Assembly: GCA_008828725.1 (NCBI GenBank)
Contig: MEHQ01004258.1
Location: forward strand, 197,041-261,040
Length of the DNA stretch: 64,000 nt
Direction: 5' to 3'
Source of the DNA: Saccharina japonica
Taxonomy: Eukaryota > Sar > Phaeophyceae > Laminariales > Laminariaceae
In this document: piece after piece, positions 21,293 to 32,062 of the stretch
Position numbering within the stretch: the stretch's first letter is position 1
Layout: the number at the start of each line of letters is the position of its first letter
Position numbers and translations under genes: made by a program
Notes under the pieces: generated by a model
What the model saw: the letters and a program-made list of their open reading frames with translations, nothing else
What the model was told of the DNA's origin: nothing
Databases searched by the model: none

Positions 21293-22145
21293 GTGAGGAC
21301 GTCTTCAAACTCCGGCTTGCCTTTGTGTGATGTACAGCAGTACCTGCTACGTATCGTTTTCCCCATATGACTCTGTTTTCAAAAGAGGGTGATCTGATGA
21401 GGTCACAGCAGCAGTGCAGGGTGCAGGACACGAGGTGGTTCGCTTCGCACGATTGTCATCAATGCTCGCACGATGCACGATGGTGTTGCTTGCTGTTGCT
21501 TCGAGTCTCAAGCGCTCAGGGTGGTTTGCTGCTCGCCTCACAGCATGCCTACCTCGGGTAGGATATGCCAGTACGCGTCCTGCTGCAATGACGGAATATC
21601 ACAGCAGCAAGTATCACCGTCCCCGTACAAGGTGTACTCGTAGCCTGTCCTCGTACGATATGTACTCGTACGTGAGAGTCGTATGAAATCTACTATGACG
21701 AGTACGACGTACAAGCAGTACAAACTTCTACCGGGTACGTACCGGGCACGCGATTGCTCCGAGCGCCATTCATTGGCCTGCGTACCGTAGTATTTTAGCT
21801 CTCGTACGTTGAACGTAGAGCCTGGCTCAAGCGTGTACCAACAGTTCGGTTGCATCGATTTTCGGTGACTCTTCCGCAGCCGTTCGCCCCTCATAATCGG
21901 CATATTTTCGCCACGTAAACGTACACAAGACAGCATGCAGCTGACTCGATGCATACGCACGATATCGCATTTGTAACCAAAAGCCGGGGATGGCCTCAAA
22001 GCCATTCCAAGTTCTACGCTCCAGGCACTTCCGGTACGTACGTACATAGAGCAGTAAGCAACGAGTAAATGCTTAAATTAATTATTTTCTGAATTCGGGG
22101 ACACGAAATAAAAAACAGAATGGATTGCTGACATCGCATATTTAT
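21293..22145. other. Low-copy stretch, no gene seen
   Basis: It contains repeated GTACGAGTAC/CTCGTACGAT strings typical of this genome's intergenic sequence. No exon was supported. Confidence 0.3.
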
Positions 22146-22149
22146 TGCA

Positions 22150-22335
22150 AGTACGAGTACTCGTTCGTAGCGTGGGTAGGCGCAATTCGATGCGAGTCGA
22201 CGAGGGAAGAAAGGGGCTGAATACTATACTTTTCGCGAAAAAAATGCAAGGCACGGACGTACGAGTGGGGCAGGAGGGAGAAGAGCCTACTATGTGACCC
22301 CGGATCTGGGTTATTACTAGGAAGGAGAGAAAACA

Positions 22336-22339
<4 letters not shown>
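22150..22339 (+). mobile_element. tRNA-derived SINE, 5'-truncated, plus strand
   Basis: A body copy running toward the A-rich side at 22340, with GCGAGTCGACGAGGGAAG and TGACCCCGGATCTGGG. It lies back to back with the minus-strand copy at 22368-22681. Its tail side meets the long T run 22341-22367 in the opposite sense, so the junction itself is odd. Confidence 0.65.
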
Positions 22340-22367
<28 letters not shown>

Positions 22368-22368
<1 letters not shown>

Positions 22369-22681
22369 TCCATCCCATTTATTATCTTCGCCCTTCCTTT
22401 CTCTCCCCTCCCTAGTCGTAACTCAGATCCGGGGTCACAAAGTAGGCTCCTCTCCCTCCTCCCCCACTACGGTTCTTGCCTTGCATTTTTATCGCGAGAA
22501 GACTTCAGCCTTTCCTTCCCTCGTCGACTCGCATCGAATTGTGCCTACCCACGCTACTATTAATTGGCGTTCTCAGCAGTTGATTCCGTTTTTTTATTTA
22601 TTTTTGCAAATAAACTCAAAAGTCCGACCCACGTGAGATTCGAACTCCACACATCAACGTTCAGAAGCGTTCGAGGTTACC
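22368..22681 (-). mobile_element. tRNA-derived SINE, nearly full length
   Basis: Minus-strand copy with the T run (A tail) at 22341-22367, the full body, and a head that includes box B (GAGTTCGAATC) and the anticodon-arm part. It stops just before box A. It is almost identical to the copy at 1760-2116 over the shared length, so the family was active recently. Confidence 0.75.
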
Positions 22682-22989
22682 ACAAAACGTTCTATTAATA
22701 GTCTTAACCCGACTCGGGGATGGCCTCAAAGTCGTCCCAGGCTCCAGGCTCCAGGCTCCAGCTGGCGCTTCCGATACGTATAGTGCGTATGCCACGAGTA
22801 AATAGTACTCGGCCTTTGCACGCGCGACTTGTACGTATTCAATCACGTCGGCGAGTGTACTTGCACACTCGTGTCTTATATTATGTATAGTACGAAGACA
22901 ATCCTCCGCTCTCTCAGACAATCATTACGTTTGCGCCGCACATGCATACGTACATATATCACATACAGCCAACGTAAACCTAATAAGTA

Positions 22990-23306
22990 CGTCATGTTCT
23001 AAATCCGACACGAGTCGACGAGGGAAGGAACGGCTGAAGTCTTCGCGCGATACAAAAAGCAAGGCGCGAACCGTTTGTCGTGGGGCAGGAGGCAAAGATG
23101 TCGGGAGACATGTCAAGCGAGGCAAAACATGCGCTGTCAAGGGTGTCGGGCCGAAGTGTTCCACACTAAAACCTAGTAGTTTGGTGTCAGTCACGGCATG
23201 TCAAGGCAAACCTGCTGTCTGTCAAGGGTTGAAAATCCTGTCTCCCGACATCTTTGGCAGGAGGGGGGGGGGGGCTGCTGTGTGACCCCGGATCTGAGTT
23301 CCGACT
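22990..23306 (+). mobile_element. tRNA-derived SINE copy split by a hAT-like MITE
   Basis: The SINE body begins about CCGACACGAGTCGACGAGG and is interrupted after GGGGCAGGAGG. It resumes at 23265 with TGTGACCCCGGATCTGAG. The 3' end is cut off by the inverted-repeat MITE at 23307. Confidence 0.65.
23093..23256. mobile_element. hAT-like MITE, 164 bp, with 8-bp target duplication
   Basis: The element has perfect 18-bp inverted ends, CAAAGATGTCGGGAGACA and its complement at 23239-23256. It is flanked by exact 8-bp copies of GCAGGAGG (23085-23092 and 23257-23264). An 8-bp target duplication and CA...TG ends are the signature of the hAT superfamily. It is internal to a SINE, so it is younger than that SINE copy. 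It has no coding capacity. Confidence 0.8.
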
Positions 23307-23437
23307 ATTACGGGGGACCATAGTAAACACTAGTAAATAGGACCAAATTTTGTTGGTAAAAATAGATAAAAATATCAAAGTATAGCTTTTTGTGTGTACC
23401 ATAGGTCCTATTTACTATGGTCCCCCGTAATAGTACG
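23307..23437. mobile_element. MITE B (TTACGGGGGACC ends)
   Basis: Inverted ends: ATTACGGGGGACCATAGTAA at the left, and TTTACTATGGTCCCCCGTAA at the right, flanked by TA. The interior holds AGGACCAAAT and GTGTACC...AGGTCCTATTTACTA. Other copies lie at 33130-33246, 34345-34460, 36293-36352, 40258-40382 and 59155-59460, with damaged ones at 29875-29965 and 60915-60970. The TA flank fits a Tc1/mariner-type element, but this is not proven. Confidence 0.75.
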
Positions 23438-23456
23438 GGGTGGGCTAATGTAGTAA

Positions 23457-24284
23457 GGGCCCGTTTTAACGAGTATGAAATAAATTCAATTTGGAAAAAA
23501 AAAATCAAATACGCTTTTCATTGGTCAACACACGCACCAGCATCAAAGATTAGGATCTTGGGGTCTAATCAATTTGAATTGGACGAAAAAACCAAGAAGG
23601 TCCCAGGACCATCTTTTCCAAAGAATTCAAATCAAATTGAGGAGTTGGCCCGACTTGGACCGGCATGTCCACGGTGGGCAAACGCCCCCGGTACAATCTC
23701 GTCATTTCTTGGTGGCATCGATGACCACGACCGAGGCGACAACACGTGAACCACAACCCGAGGCCACCGGGACAACAGCCGCGCCCACGCCTATAGACCA
23801 TAGCACAGCGTACCCCGGCGGTGGCGCCTCAAAACCAATCATGGCGGTCGCAATCCCAACTTTTCAACCAGCTCGATGCTCCAACCCGATCAAAAACCGA
23901 GCGATCGACCCAAAAACAGCATGATACGCTCAAGACTTGGATAACACCATCGCCGCCCCTGTCTCGCCCGTGGCGTTCCAGGGATCCCTACGCCCACCCA
24001 GGAGACCCTGAGAGCGATAGCTTCCTAGCCTGGGCGGTCAAAAGCCAAAGTATGCTGGCGGCGGCGCGCACGCGTCGACGCATGCTTTCCCTCTCGTCTC
24101 CTCTCGTCGATTTTTTTCACCTGGGCGCTGTGACGCATGCTGCGTTTTTTCGATTTCATAAATATTTGAACGAGCAATTCACTATTCCCCATAGGACGCA
24201 AACCACTTTTTTTTTGCGAAATCACATTCAAATAGGATTTTATTTTCCAAATTGAATTTTTGCTGTCTTCGTTAAGATGGGCCC
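23457..24284. mobile_element. Large GGGCCC foldback element with internal cargo
   Basis: The ends are GGGCCCGTTTTAACGAG and its mirror CTTCGTTAAGATGGGCCC, followed inward by AATAAATTCAATTTGG-type and CATTGGTCAACACACGC blocks. Unlike the roughly 205-bp copies nearby, it carries about 550 bases of GC-rich interior, including CCGGCATGTCCACGGTGGGC and GTTTTGAGGCGCC-type sequence. The same interior occurs in the copy at 29050-29869. The interior has open frames that are broken differently in the two copies. It may be part of an autonomous parent or a captured host fragment. Confidence 0.65.
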
Positions 24285-24287
24285 TTA

Positions 24288-24699
24288 GGGCCCGTATTAA
24301 CGAGTATAAAATAAATTCAATTTGGAAAAAATAAAATTCAAATTCGCTTTTCATTGGTCAACACACGCACCAGCACCAAATATTATGCCCCAAGATCCTA
24401 ATCTTTGGTGCTGGTGCGTGTGTTGACCAATGAAAAGCGAATTTGAATTTTATTTTTCCCAAATTGAATTTATTTTATACTCGTTAATATGGGCCCTTAT
24501 ATTAACGAATACAAAATAAATTCAATTTCGAAAAAATAAAATTCAAATTCGCTTTTCATTGGTCAACACACGCACCAGCATCAAAGATTAGGATCTTGGG
24601 GTAAAATCTTGGGTGGTGGTGTGGGTTCTGACCAATGAAAAGCGGATTTTTTTTTTTTTTTTTCCAAATTGATTTTTTTTTCTTCATTAAAACGGGCCC
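24288..24699. mobile_element. Two short GGGCCC foldback MITEs in tandem
   Basis: Copies at 24288-24496 and 24491-24699 share the GGGCCC at their junction, and the first follows the large copy after three bases. Each reads GGGCCC, AACGAGTATAAAATAAATTC, CATTGGTCAACACACGC, a central TAGGATCTTGGGG, and the mirror of the first half. Confidence 0.7.
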
Positions 24700-24905
24700 T
24701 TAACCCAAAACCGCCGGACTTTTTTCATTCTCGTGTTGCAATAGTGTTCATCGTATACTTAGGCCATGCTATTGTTCATCGGGTAGCAATTTTATTTTCG
24801 TTCAAAATCAGTTTTTGACTTACTATTAGTATAGAGCTCCTTAATAAGTGACCACCCTTAAAAGGCAGAAACGTGGTGCACCTCTACCCTACAGTAGCAT
24901 GCGTC
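24700..24905. mobile_element. GATAGAGG-family MITE, left end cut
   Basis: Matches the interior and right end of the copies at 7197-8045 (AACCCAAAACCGCCGGACTT, GGAGCTCCTTAATAAGTGAC-like sequence, CACCTCTACCC...AGCATGCGTC). The left end is replaced by a GGGCCC foldback element. Confidence 0.6.
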
Positions 24906-25074
24906 CATAACAAAGAAATTACCAATGAGGAATAAACAATGGCAAAAGCACCATCAGAAATACCTGGTACCAAACAACGGCGAATCGAATGGCGGTGTTT
25001 TTTCGTTTTTGCTTACGAAATCGTGACCGTGGCAATGGGATTTTACCACCCTAATTCAAAAGAACATCCCACTG

Positions 25075-25150
25075 GTAAAATTCCCGTGGTAAAAAATCCC
25101 GTGGTACAAAATCCCGTGGTACAAAATTCCGTGGTATAAACCCCGTGGCC
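25075..25150 (+). repeat. 17-bp tandem repeat
   Basis: Five units of CCCGTGGTACAAAAT, with drift. Confidence 0.75.
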
Positions 25151-25430
25151 ATACCGCGGACTTGCTACCCGGACACCACTTTGGATCCCCCCCCCCCCCC
25201 ATCCACGCGGTTGCTGTTTGCTGAAAACACCCTTTTTTCATCAAACTCCCTCTGAAACCCCCAAGCAAATTATATAGTAGAAATGCCAATATCGTTCATT
25301 TCCCGGCCGAACGACGGGTCTGGGTCTCGGCCCCCACACTCACGTCGAACGAATTCCGTTATTCGATTTTCGTACGCGCGTTGGTAGTGATCCTCTGGAT
25401 ATCGATCTGGCTAGGTAGCTATCCCCAATA

Positions 25431-25472
<42 letters not shown>

Positions 25473-25705
25473 GTACTCATGTCGTGCATGGCCGTAGTCG
25501 TATGACCATAGGCCCTCGCATCCCTACAATGCCGGGACGGAGCACGTTGGGTTTTCACCGACCAGGCAGACACTGCCTACACCAAGCGCGAAGCAAAGCG
25601 AAGCGCCGCGAGGTGTTGGGCGAGGCGAGTCGCGTGAAGGGTGAGCTGCATCCCTACTAAGAACCGCTTGTGAGGCAGACTTGCATATGGATGACAGTTT
25701 CAATG
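25431..25705 (+). mobile_element. Family Y copy behind a 40-base G run
   Basis: The G run at 25431-25470 leads into TGTACTCATGTCGTGCATGG, CCTACAATGCCGGGACGG and the family blocks up to GCATATGGATGACAG. The 3' half of the long copies is missing. Confidence 0.75.
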
Positions 25706-25894
25706 AGTTTATAGGAAGGGGAGGGGGGGGGCGGCGGGGAAGGGCGGATTTGGCTCGCTTCGTTTGCCTGACTTAAGTCGGCAAGTCGGCTGGCCAGTAG
25801 CTGGCCTCGACAGGCGACTTCCCGACTAAAGTCGGTTAGTCGGCTAACGGCATCGACTGATTCGTTATTAGACAGCAGTAAGTCGACGTGAAAG

Positions 25895-26060
25895 GAGGTT
25901 AACCCCAAACCTTAAGAACTGGTCCCACGAATTGGGGGACAAAGTACTTGGAATTAGTGTGGGACATTTTTTTTCAGTTCTGAATGGTCCCGCATATTTG
26001 GGTACAAACTACTTGAAATTAGTGTGGGATGTTTTTTTTTACCAGTTCTGAACGGGTTGA
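25895..26060 (-). mobile_element. piggyBac-like MITE, damaged double copy
   Basis: Two head-to-tail minus-strand copies: CCTTAAGAACTGGTCCCACG...TGTGGGACATTTT...TTCTGAA, then a second with GGTCCCGCATATTTGGG and GTGTGGGATG. The second ends CAGTTCTGAACGGGTTGA. Confidence 0.65.
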
Positions 26061-28120
26061 CCTCCTAACCTTCTAAACATGTTTTCAAGTTTCTTTCAGC
26101 CTTGTGACAAATCAGTGTGTTGGATATCGGACGGTAGTCGAGTTCGATGTGATACCAATATCAACAAAACAAAACGTATTTCGATACGATTTCGATATTT
26201 GACGTATCAAGGATTTGGCTCAGTACCTGCATAGGAAACACGGGGATGCCAGGGGGTGGAGGGCAGAACACGTTCGATATTTCGATATATCGAAAGTTCG
26301 ATATTTTGATATGTTTTTATTTATTTATTCCCATCCTATTCATTATCCTCGCCCTTCTTTTCTCTCTCCCTCTTCAGTCATCACTCAGATCCGGGGTCAC
26401 TAAGTAGGCTCTTATGTAGAAATTATCGAATCGATATCCAGCACTATTCAATAGTGGCAGTAGTATATATCGACCTTTGGTGGAGTGTTGTAAGGTATCG
26501 AACACGTTTTCCCTTCCACCCCCTGATTTTTGCCACTGAAGTATATAAATAAAACTTTCGCGTATGCAATATCGAAATCTCATCGATTTGATTTTTCGTT
26601 TGTCAGTATCGTATCGTATCTACATGACCATATCGAACTCGATTACAGTATCAATCGACATCCATCGCCGTCGAAAGTAAGCAGAACAACCGTTAACAAT
26701 AGCACAGTATCAATTGACATCCATCACCGTTGAAAATAAGCAGAATACCGTTAACGATGGCAGAACAGCTCTCGCCATCAACAGTAGCAGGACAGAGTAG
26801 CAGAACAGCTAGCAGAACAGCTTTCGCTGTACATGCGTGCATACACGTGTAGGCAGGAGCAGAGACAAGGGCTTTAGGGTCAAACGTTTAACTCCTCGGA
26901 TCCAGCTCGAAACACCTACACATGTATACGGTAACATACGAATGGGTGAACGGACGAGTATTTCTATTTTGTTCGGAGAATACTGCGCGCGCTTCAAATG
27001 TTCTGTACGCTCCTCGTGCATATCATAGAGTTTGGTTGTCACTTCCACGAAAAATGCTTTACAAATTGACGACTCCCTGACGTCCCTATCTCGGTTCTCG
27101 GTTCTCTTCAGCTCGTGCAGGGCCTCGCCCGTTAGCTATCTCCCATGGTTACTACGCTCCCACGACTCCCTTCTTCACCCCACTCTACGGTGGCTTGCTT
27201 TGCCTTTGATTTTCGTTGTTGCTTCCCGTCTCCCCCACAAATATCAGGAAGATGAATTTCTCTAGTATTACCCCGTACCAAACATTCCTTTACCATATAA
27301 GGAACCCCCCGAAATTCTCGTTCTTTCACTGGTTTAATCTTTCTATCCGTTTCCCCCCAAACACCAGGTTGCCCCTACGACAACCTTCCTCTTGTGTCGT
27401 TGACATGCAACACCAACAATGGGCGGATACGTATGATATGCGCATGGACCAATGAACGAGTAGTCAGGTCGTTTCCTGTGGCAAATTTGATCATCTGTTG
27501 TGTATACGTGTATACCTTTCGAATTGCTTTGTATATTTTCATCTTTTGTGGCTTGGGAGGGAGAGCAGCTGGCTGACATGTCTACCGCAGTGAGCTACAT
27601 ACGTACTTCGTAGTCAGCCGAAGAATATTTGCCATAACGCCGAATTATCTCTACACAACAAACTGCAGATTTTTCTCAGATCGGTCCCCGTTCCCTAGTA
27701 ATATTATTATTAAATATTGCAACTTGAAATATTTCACTCTATTATTTCAGTTCAGATGTCGGGATGAAAGGGATGGAAGGTTCAACTCCCGTCCGTGGTA
27801 ATGTCAAGGCCAACCATTAATCGAAGGTTTGGGATAAAAACAAACCGAGGAGAAAGTATCGTCACCTCTACAATCTCGTCGATATTTGCAGCAACCGTTC
27901 GTTTCCTCGGGGCTTCTCATCGATATGTTCAACAGTCAGTGTTGGATATCGACGAACGAGATCCAAGTTGGACATACATGTGTACTATAACGATGAACAG
28001 GAAATCTACTCGGTACGATTTCGGTATTTGATACATGGGAATATTTCGTTCAGTATTTGCATAAAAAACACGGAAATGCCAGGGGATGGAGGGCAAAACA
28101 CGTTCGATGCGATAGATAAA
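26060..28120. other. AT-rich stretch with no supported gene
   Basis: It holds a SINE fragment (26318-26415, minus) and many TTCGATAT-type words. A direct pair lies at about 26640-26740 (CAGTATCAATCGACATCC and CAGTATCAATTGACATCC with GTTAACAATAG/CGATGG tails). A TA-rich part lies at 27690-27740. The frames present are short and have no exon borders I trust. Confidence 0.35.
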
Positions 28121-28124
28121 AAGG

Positions 28125-28330
28125 TTGATATTTCGATATATCGGAACTTCTATATTTCGATGTATCGAAATTTGATATTTCGATATATCGGAACTTCGAT
28201 ATTTCGATATATCGGAACTTCGATATTTCGATGTATCGGAACTTCGATATTGCGATATATCGGAATGTTGATATTTCGATATTTCGGATTTTTGATGTTT
28301 CGATATATCGGAATTTTCTTTTCGAATTTT
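28125..28330 (+). repeat. ~24-bp tandem repeat of TTCGATATATCGGAAC
   Basis: About eight units of ATTTCGATATATCGGAACTT. Each contains the palindrome TCGATATATCGA or a variant, so single strands could fold. Confidence 0.8.
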
Positions 28331-28792
28331 CGATGCGGTATCCCAACACTAATAGCACCACTCGTATATAATACCTGTAGTTTATGCATAGGTTCCGGTC
28401 CTTACCGGAATAAGGGTTCCCCCCCCCCCCTCCACGGTACATGTTGTCAAGTCCAAGCATCAATCCATGGTTTGACAAAAAAGCCGAGGGAAACCTGACC
28501 GTCACCGACAATTTCTGCAGCATTATTTCGTCGTCGCTATAATTCGTGCATAGTTTGGGGATTAATGAGGCCTCTCTGAGGCGAACAGCCGGAGACTCTC
28601 ACCCGGGGCTACTTGCCACCCCCCGCGTTGATTCGATGACAATCGGCGCGGCACCTCGTCGCAGAGAGTGTTCACCCCGATAAAGTAAATAAATACTTCG
28701 CAGCAGCCTTTTGACCTTTTGCCGTGACTGTATTTATCAAAAAAAAAAAAAATCGACGCTATTACGGAAGACCATATATTAAGGGCCCGTTT

Positions 28793-29047
28793 TAACGAAG
28801 AAGAAAAAAATCAATTTGAAAAAAATATATATTCAAATCCGCTTTTCATTGGTCAACACACGCACCAGCACCAAATATTAGGATCTTGGGGCATAATATA
28901 TGTTGCTGGTGCCTGTGTTGACCAATGAAAAGCGAATTTGAATTTTATTTTTTCCAAATTGAATTTATTTTTTACTCGTTAATTCGGGCCCTATTAACGA
29001 GCATAAAATAAATTCAATTTGGAAAAATAAAAATTCAAATTCGCTTT
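28793..29047. mobile_element. Short GGGCCC foldback MITE plus a truncated copy
   Basis: A full short copy (28793-28991) is followed, sharing GGGCCC, by a half copy cut after CAAATTCGCTTTTA at 29047, where the large copy begins. Confidence 0.7.
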
Positions 29048-29049
29048 TA

Positions 29050-29869
29050 TGAAGCCCATATTAACGAGATAAAATAAATTCAATTTGGAAAAATAAAAAT
29101 TCAAATTCGCTTTTATTGGTCAACACACGCACCAGCATCAAAGATTAGGATCTTGGGGTCTAATCAATTTGAATTGGACGAAAAAACCAAGAAGGTCCCA
29201 GGACCTTCTTTTCAGTAATTCAAATCAAATTGAGGAGTTGGCGCCGACTTGGACCGGCATGTCCACGGTGGGCAACGCCCCCGGTACAATCTGGATTTTT
29301 GTGCGCATCGATGACCACGACCGAGGCGACAACACGTGAACCACAACCGCGAGGCCACCGGGACAACAGCCGCGCCCACGCCTATAGACAATAGCACAGC
29401 GTACCCCGGCGGTGGCGCCTCAAAACAATCATGGCGGTCGCAATCCCAACTTTTCAACCAGCTCGATGCTCCAACCCGACACAAAACCGAGCGATCGACC
29501 AAAAACAGCATGGATACGCTCAAGACTTCGATAACACCATCGCCGCCCTGTCTCGCCCGTGGCGTTCCAGGGATCCCTACGCCCACCCAGGAGACCCTGA
29601 GAGCGATAGCTTCCTAGCCTGGGCGGTCAAAGCAAAAGTATGCTGGCGGCGGCGCGCACGCGCGACGCATGCTTTCCCTCTCGTCTCCTCTCGTCGATTG
29701 TTTTCACCTGGGCGCTGTGACGCATGCTGCGTTTTTTCGATTTCAAAATATTTGAACGAGCAATTCACTATTCCCCGTAGGACGCAAACCACTTTTTTTT
29801 TGCGAAATCACATCCAAATGGATTTTATTTTCCAAATTGAATTTTTGCTGTCTTCGTTAAGATGGGCCC
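29050..29869. mobile_element. Large GGGCCC foldback element, second copy with cargo
   Basis: Same plan and interior as 23457-24284: CCGGCATGTCCACGGTGGGC, CAATCATGGCGGTCGCAATC, CGCTCAAGACTTCGATAACA and GCGATAGCTTCCTAGCCTGG, then a run of T and CTTCGTTAAGATGGGCCC. The two interiors differ by scattered single-base gaps. That is consistent with non-functional cargo copied along with the element. Confidence 0.65.
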
Positions 29870-30032
29870 TAAATAGGAGCCAAATATGTTTTTATATAAA
29901 AAGAATTATAATGGGTTTTTGTGTGTACCGTAGGTCCTATTTACTACATTAGCCCACCCCGTAATAGTGATTTGCTGCCTTGACCCCCTCGGGTGGTCCC
30001 TTGCTCCTTCCTACTGTGCTTGTGTCTTGTAG

Positions 30033-30081
30033 CGGTGGGATCGAGCTTGAGGTCCAATTGGAGCGAAAGATCCTGGGAGAG
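30033..30081 (+). CDS. Candidate short exon, unknown product
   Basis: A good acceptor (TGCTTGTGTCTTGTAG, ending 30032) opens a frame GGIELEVQLERKILGE up to a donor GAGAG/GTGAAC at 30081/30082. Alternatively, the frame continues VNGRPARAKCFSRR to a TAA at 30124. Third positions are mixed. It is too short to identify. Confidence 0.3.
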
Positions 30082-30225
30082 GTGAACGGTCGGCCTGCAC
30101 GAGCAAAGTGCTTTTCCCGTCGGTAACGAAAATGGTGAAGTGTAGCGAGGTGCGGCGAGGGCCTGGTCTCTGTGCGGACTGGTCGAGATCGCCTTTTTAT
30201 TGTGTCGGTAGATAGCGGGGAGGGG

Positions 30226-30490
30226 GGGGGGGGTACTCATGTCGTGCACGGCCGTAGTCGTATGTATGACCATAGACCCTCGCATCCCTACAATGCCAGG
30301 ACGGAGCACGTTGGGTTTTCACCAACCAGGCAGACGTATTCATTTGTTGTGTGCCTTGATCATTTGGCCATTGACCACGCATCCCTTTCGAGACGGAGCA
30401 CCGTTCCTACTCCTAATAGAGACACCTCCAACATTTGGGCGCTCAGTACGTTGTTTCTATATATTACGAAAAGCATATTGTTAATCCTAC
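30226..30490 (+). mobile_element. Chimera of family Y and family X
   Basis: A G run and GTACTCATGTCGTGCACGG start a family Y copy. It runs to CACCAACCAGGCAGACGTAT and then switches, without a G run, to family X (TTCATTTGTTGTGTGCC, CGCATCCCTTTCGAGACGG, GGGCGCTCAGTACGTTGTTT). A similar switch occurs at 40095. Confidence 0.7.
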
Positions 30491-30499
30491 CCCCTTCTT

Positions 30500-30785
30500 T
30501 GTTTGTCACTTTTCTAATCCGGCACGAAAATGTGAGTGAGGATAACGCCTTTCATTGTGTCGGGGATAGGGGATCGTTTTTTTTTTCGTCGTACTTTTTC
30601 TAACCCGGTACAAAATGGTTTCGAGTGAGAATAACGCCTTTTTATTGTGTCGAGGATAGGGGATCGTTTTTTTCAGGTCACTATTTCAATCCGGTACGAA
30701 ACGGCGAGTGAGGATAACGCCTTTCATTGGCCCGGGGATAGGGGGATCGTTTTATCTTTTTCCTAGTCCGGTACGAAGCGGCGGG
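30500..30785 (+). repeat. ~80-bp tandem repeat, four units
   Basis: Units of GATAACGCCTTTCATTGTGT, GGGGATAGGGGATCG, TTTTTT, and CCGGTACGAA. The repeated CCGGTACGAAACGGCGAGTG marks each start. Confidence 0.75.
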
Positions 30786-30889
30786 CGAGTAAGAGCAGCA
30801 GGGTTTACGACGACTTGAACCAGAAACAGAATACCAGAAACAGAATACTAGAAACAGAATACCACAGGATGCGTGATTTGTCGTATACC

Positions 30890-30968
30890 TGTTTTTTTTT
30901 TTTTTTTTTTTTTTGGTATTTTTTTTTTTTTTTTTTTTTTTTTTCCTGTTTTTTTTTTTTTTTTTTTC
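30890..30968 (+). repeat. Long T homopolymer tracts
   Basis: Three T runs of about 15-22 bases separated by short breaks. The poly-Phe and poly-Lys frames here are artefacts of these tracts. Confidence 0.9.
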
Positions 30969-31812
30969 TTGTGTATTTCGACCTTGAGAAATCAAAAAAA
31001 TTGCCGGCGAAAAACGAAAGTAAAAAAAAAAAACGGCCTTCGGTAACTGGTCGACAGGGACTCACCGAACACGTGTGCAAATTTCAGGATCTATCTTGAG
31101 CAGTATTTTTTACCAATCCGCCGGATAGTCCACACGACGCTTGTTGTGCATGACATAATACGATTCGTCGAGATAAATGGTCGTTCGTTTTATTTGGTTC
31201 TGTATATTCGGGCCTCTTCACCTTTTTGAAGAAACTGGGCTGTACAGAAAGAGGAGCCCAAGTCTAATTTCAAGTCATTTGTCCGCAAAACGGGAGTCCA
31301 ATCCTACTTTGAGGGATCAAGGAATCTAAAATGTCCGCCGAAAAACGAAACAAAACAAGAAAACACCCCCTCGTTGAAAGATCGACAGGGACTGACAGGA
31401 CGCGCGCGTGCGCATTTCAGGATCTGTCTCTGAAAAACGGCGTGGAACACTTGGGGGGGATTTTGTGCGGACAACGAGTGTATTTGCGCAGTTGCCTATA
31501 AATCACGAAATATCTGGCCCAGCGAACGACCGCTGTCCAGTTGCAAGCAACAGTCCTGTCTGTTCGCGTGTTCTACCAGTCTACCAGCACCGTTCCGTGC
31601 GGTATCCACTTGGTATTTCCACAAGCGCGATCAACCAAACGATGCCTGTTACTGCTGCATGTAAGGTACGTACGTACTCAGCCAAAGACCATGAACCATA
31701 ACGCCGAATTCTCTCTATAACAACAAACTGCAGATTATCCTTACATCGGTTCCCGATCCCGAATAATATTTTCCTTGCTATTAGGTCAAGGATGGGATCA
31801 GCTTCGGGTGTT

Positions 31813-32062
31813 AACTCATTCAGAACCGAAAAACAACTTACCCTACACGAATTCCAAGTAGTTTTTCACCAAATACCTGGGACCAGTTCTTAACCCATTC
31901 AGAACTGAAAAAAATGTCCCACACTAATTCCAAGTATTGTGTCCCCAAATTCGAGGGACCAGTTCTTAACCCATTCAGAACTGAAAAAAATGTCCCACAC
32001 TAATTCCAAGTAGTTTTCCCCAAATTCGCGGGACCAGTTTTTCAGGGGATAAGGGGTTAAGC
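31813..32062 (+). mobile_element. piggyBac-like MITE, three copies in tandem
   Basis: Three head-to-tail copies begin TTAACTCATTCAGAACCGAA, TTAACCCATTCAGAACTGAA and TTAACCCATTCAGAACTGAA. Each carries CCCACACTAATTCCAAGTA and GGGACCAGTTCTT. The last ends AAGGGGTTAA. Sharing of the TTAA between units suggests repeated insertion into the flanking TTAA. Confidence 0.7.

Noticed and set aside
30681-31099. Poly-Phe and poly-Lys frames
   Set aside because: They come from T homopolymers.
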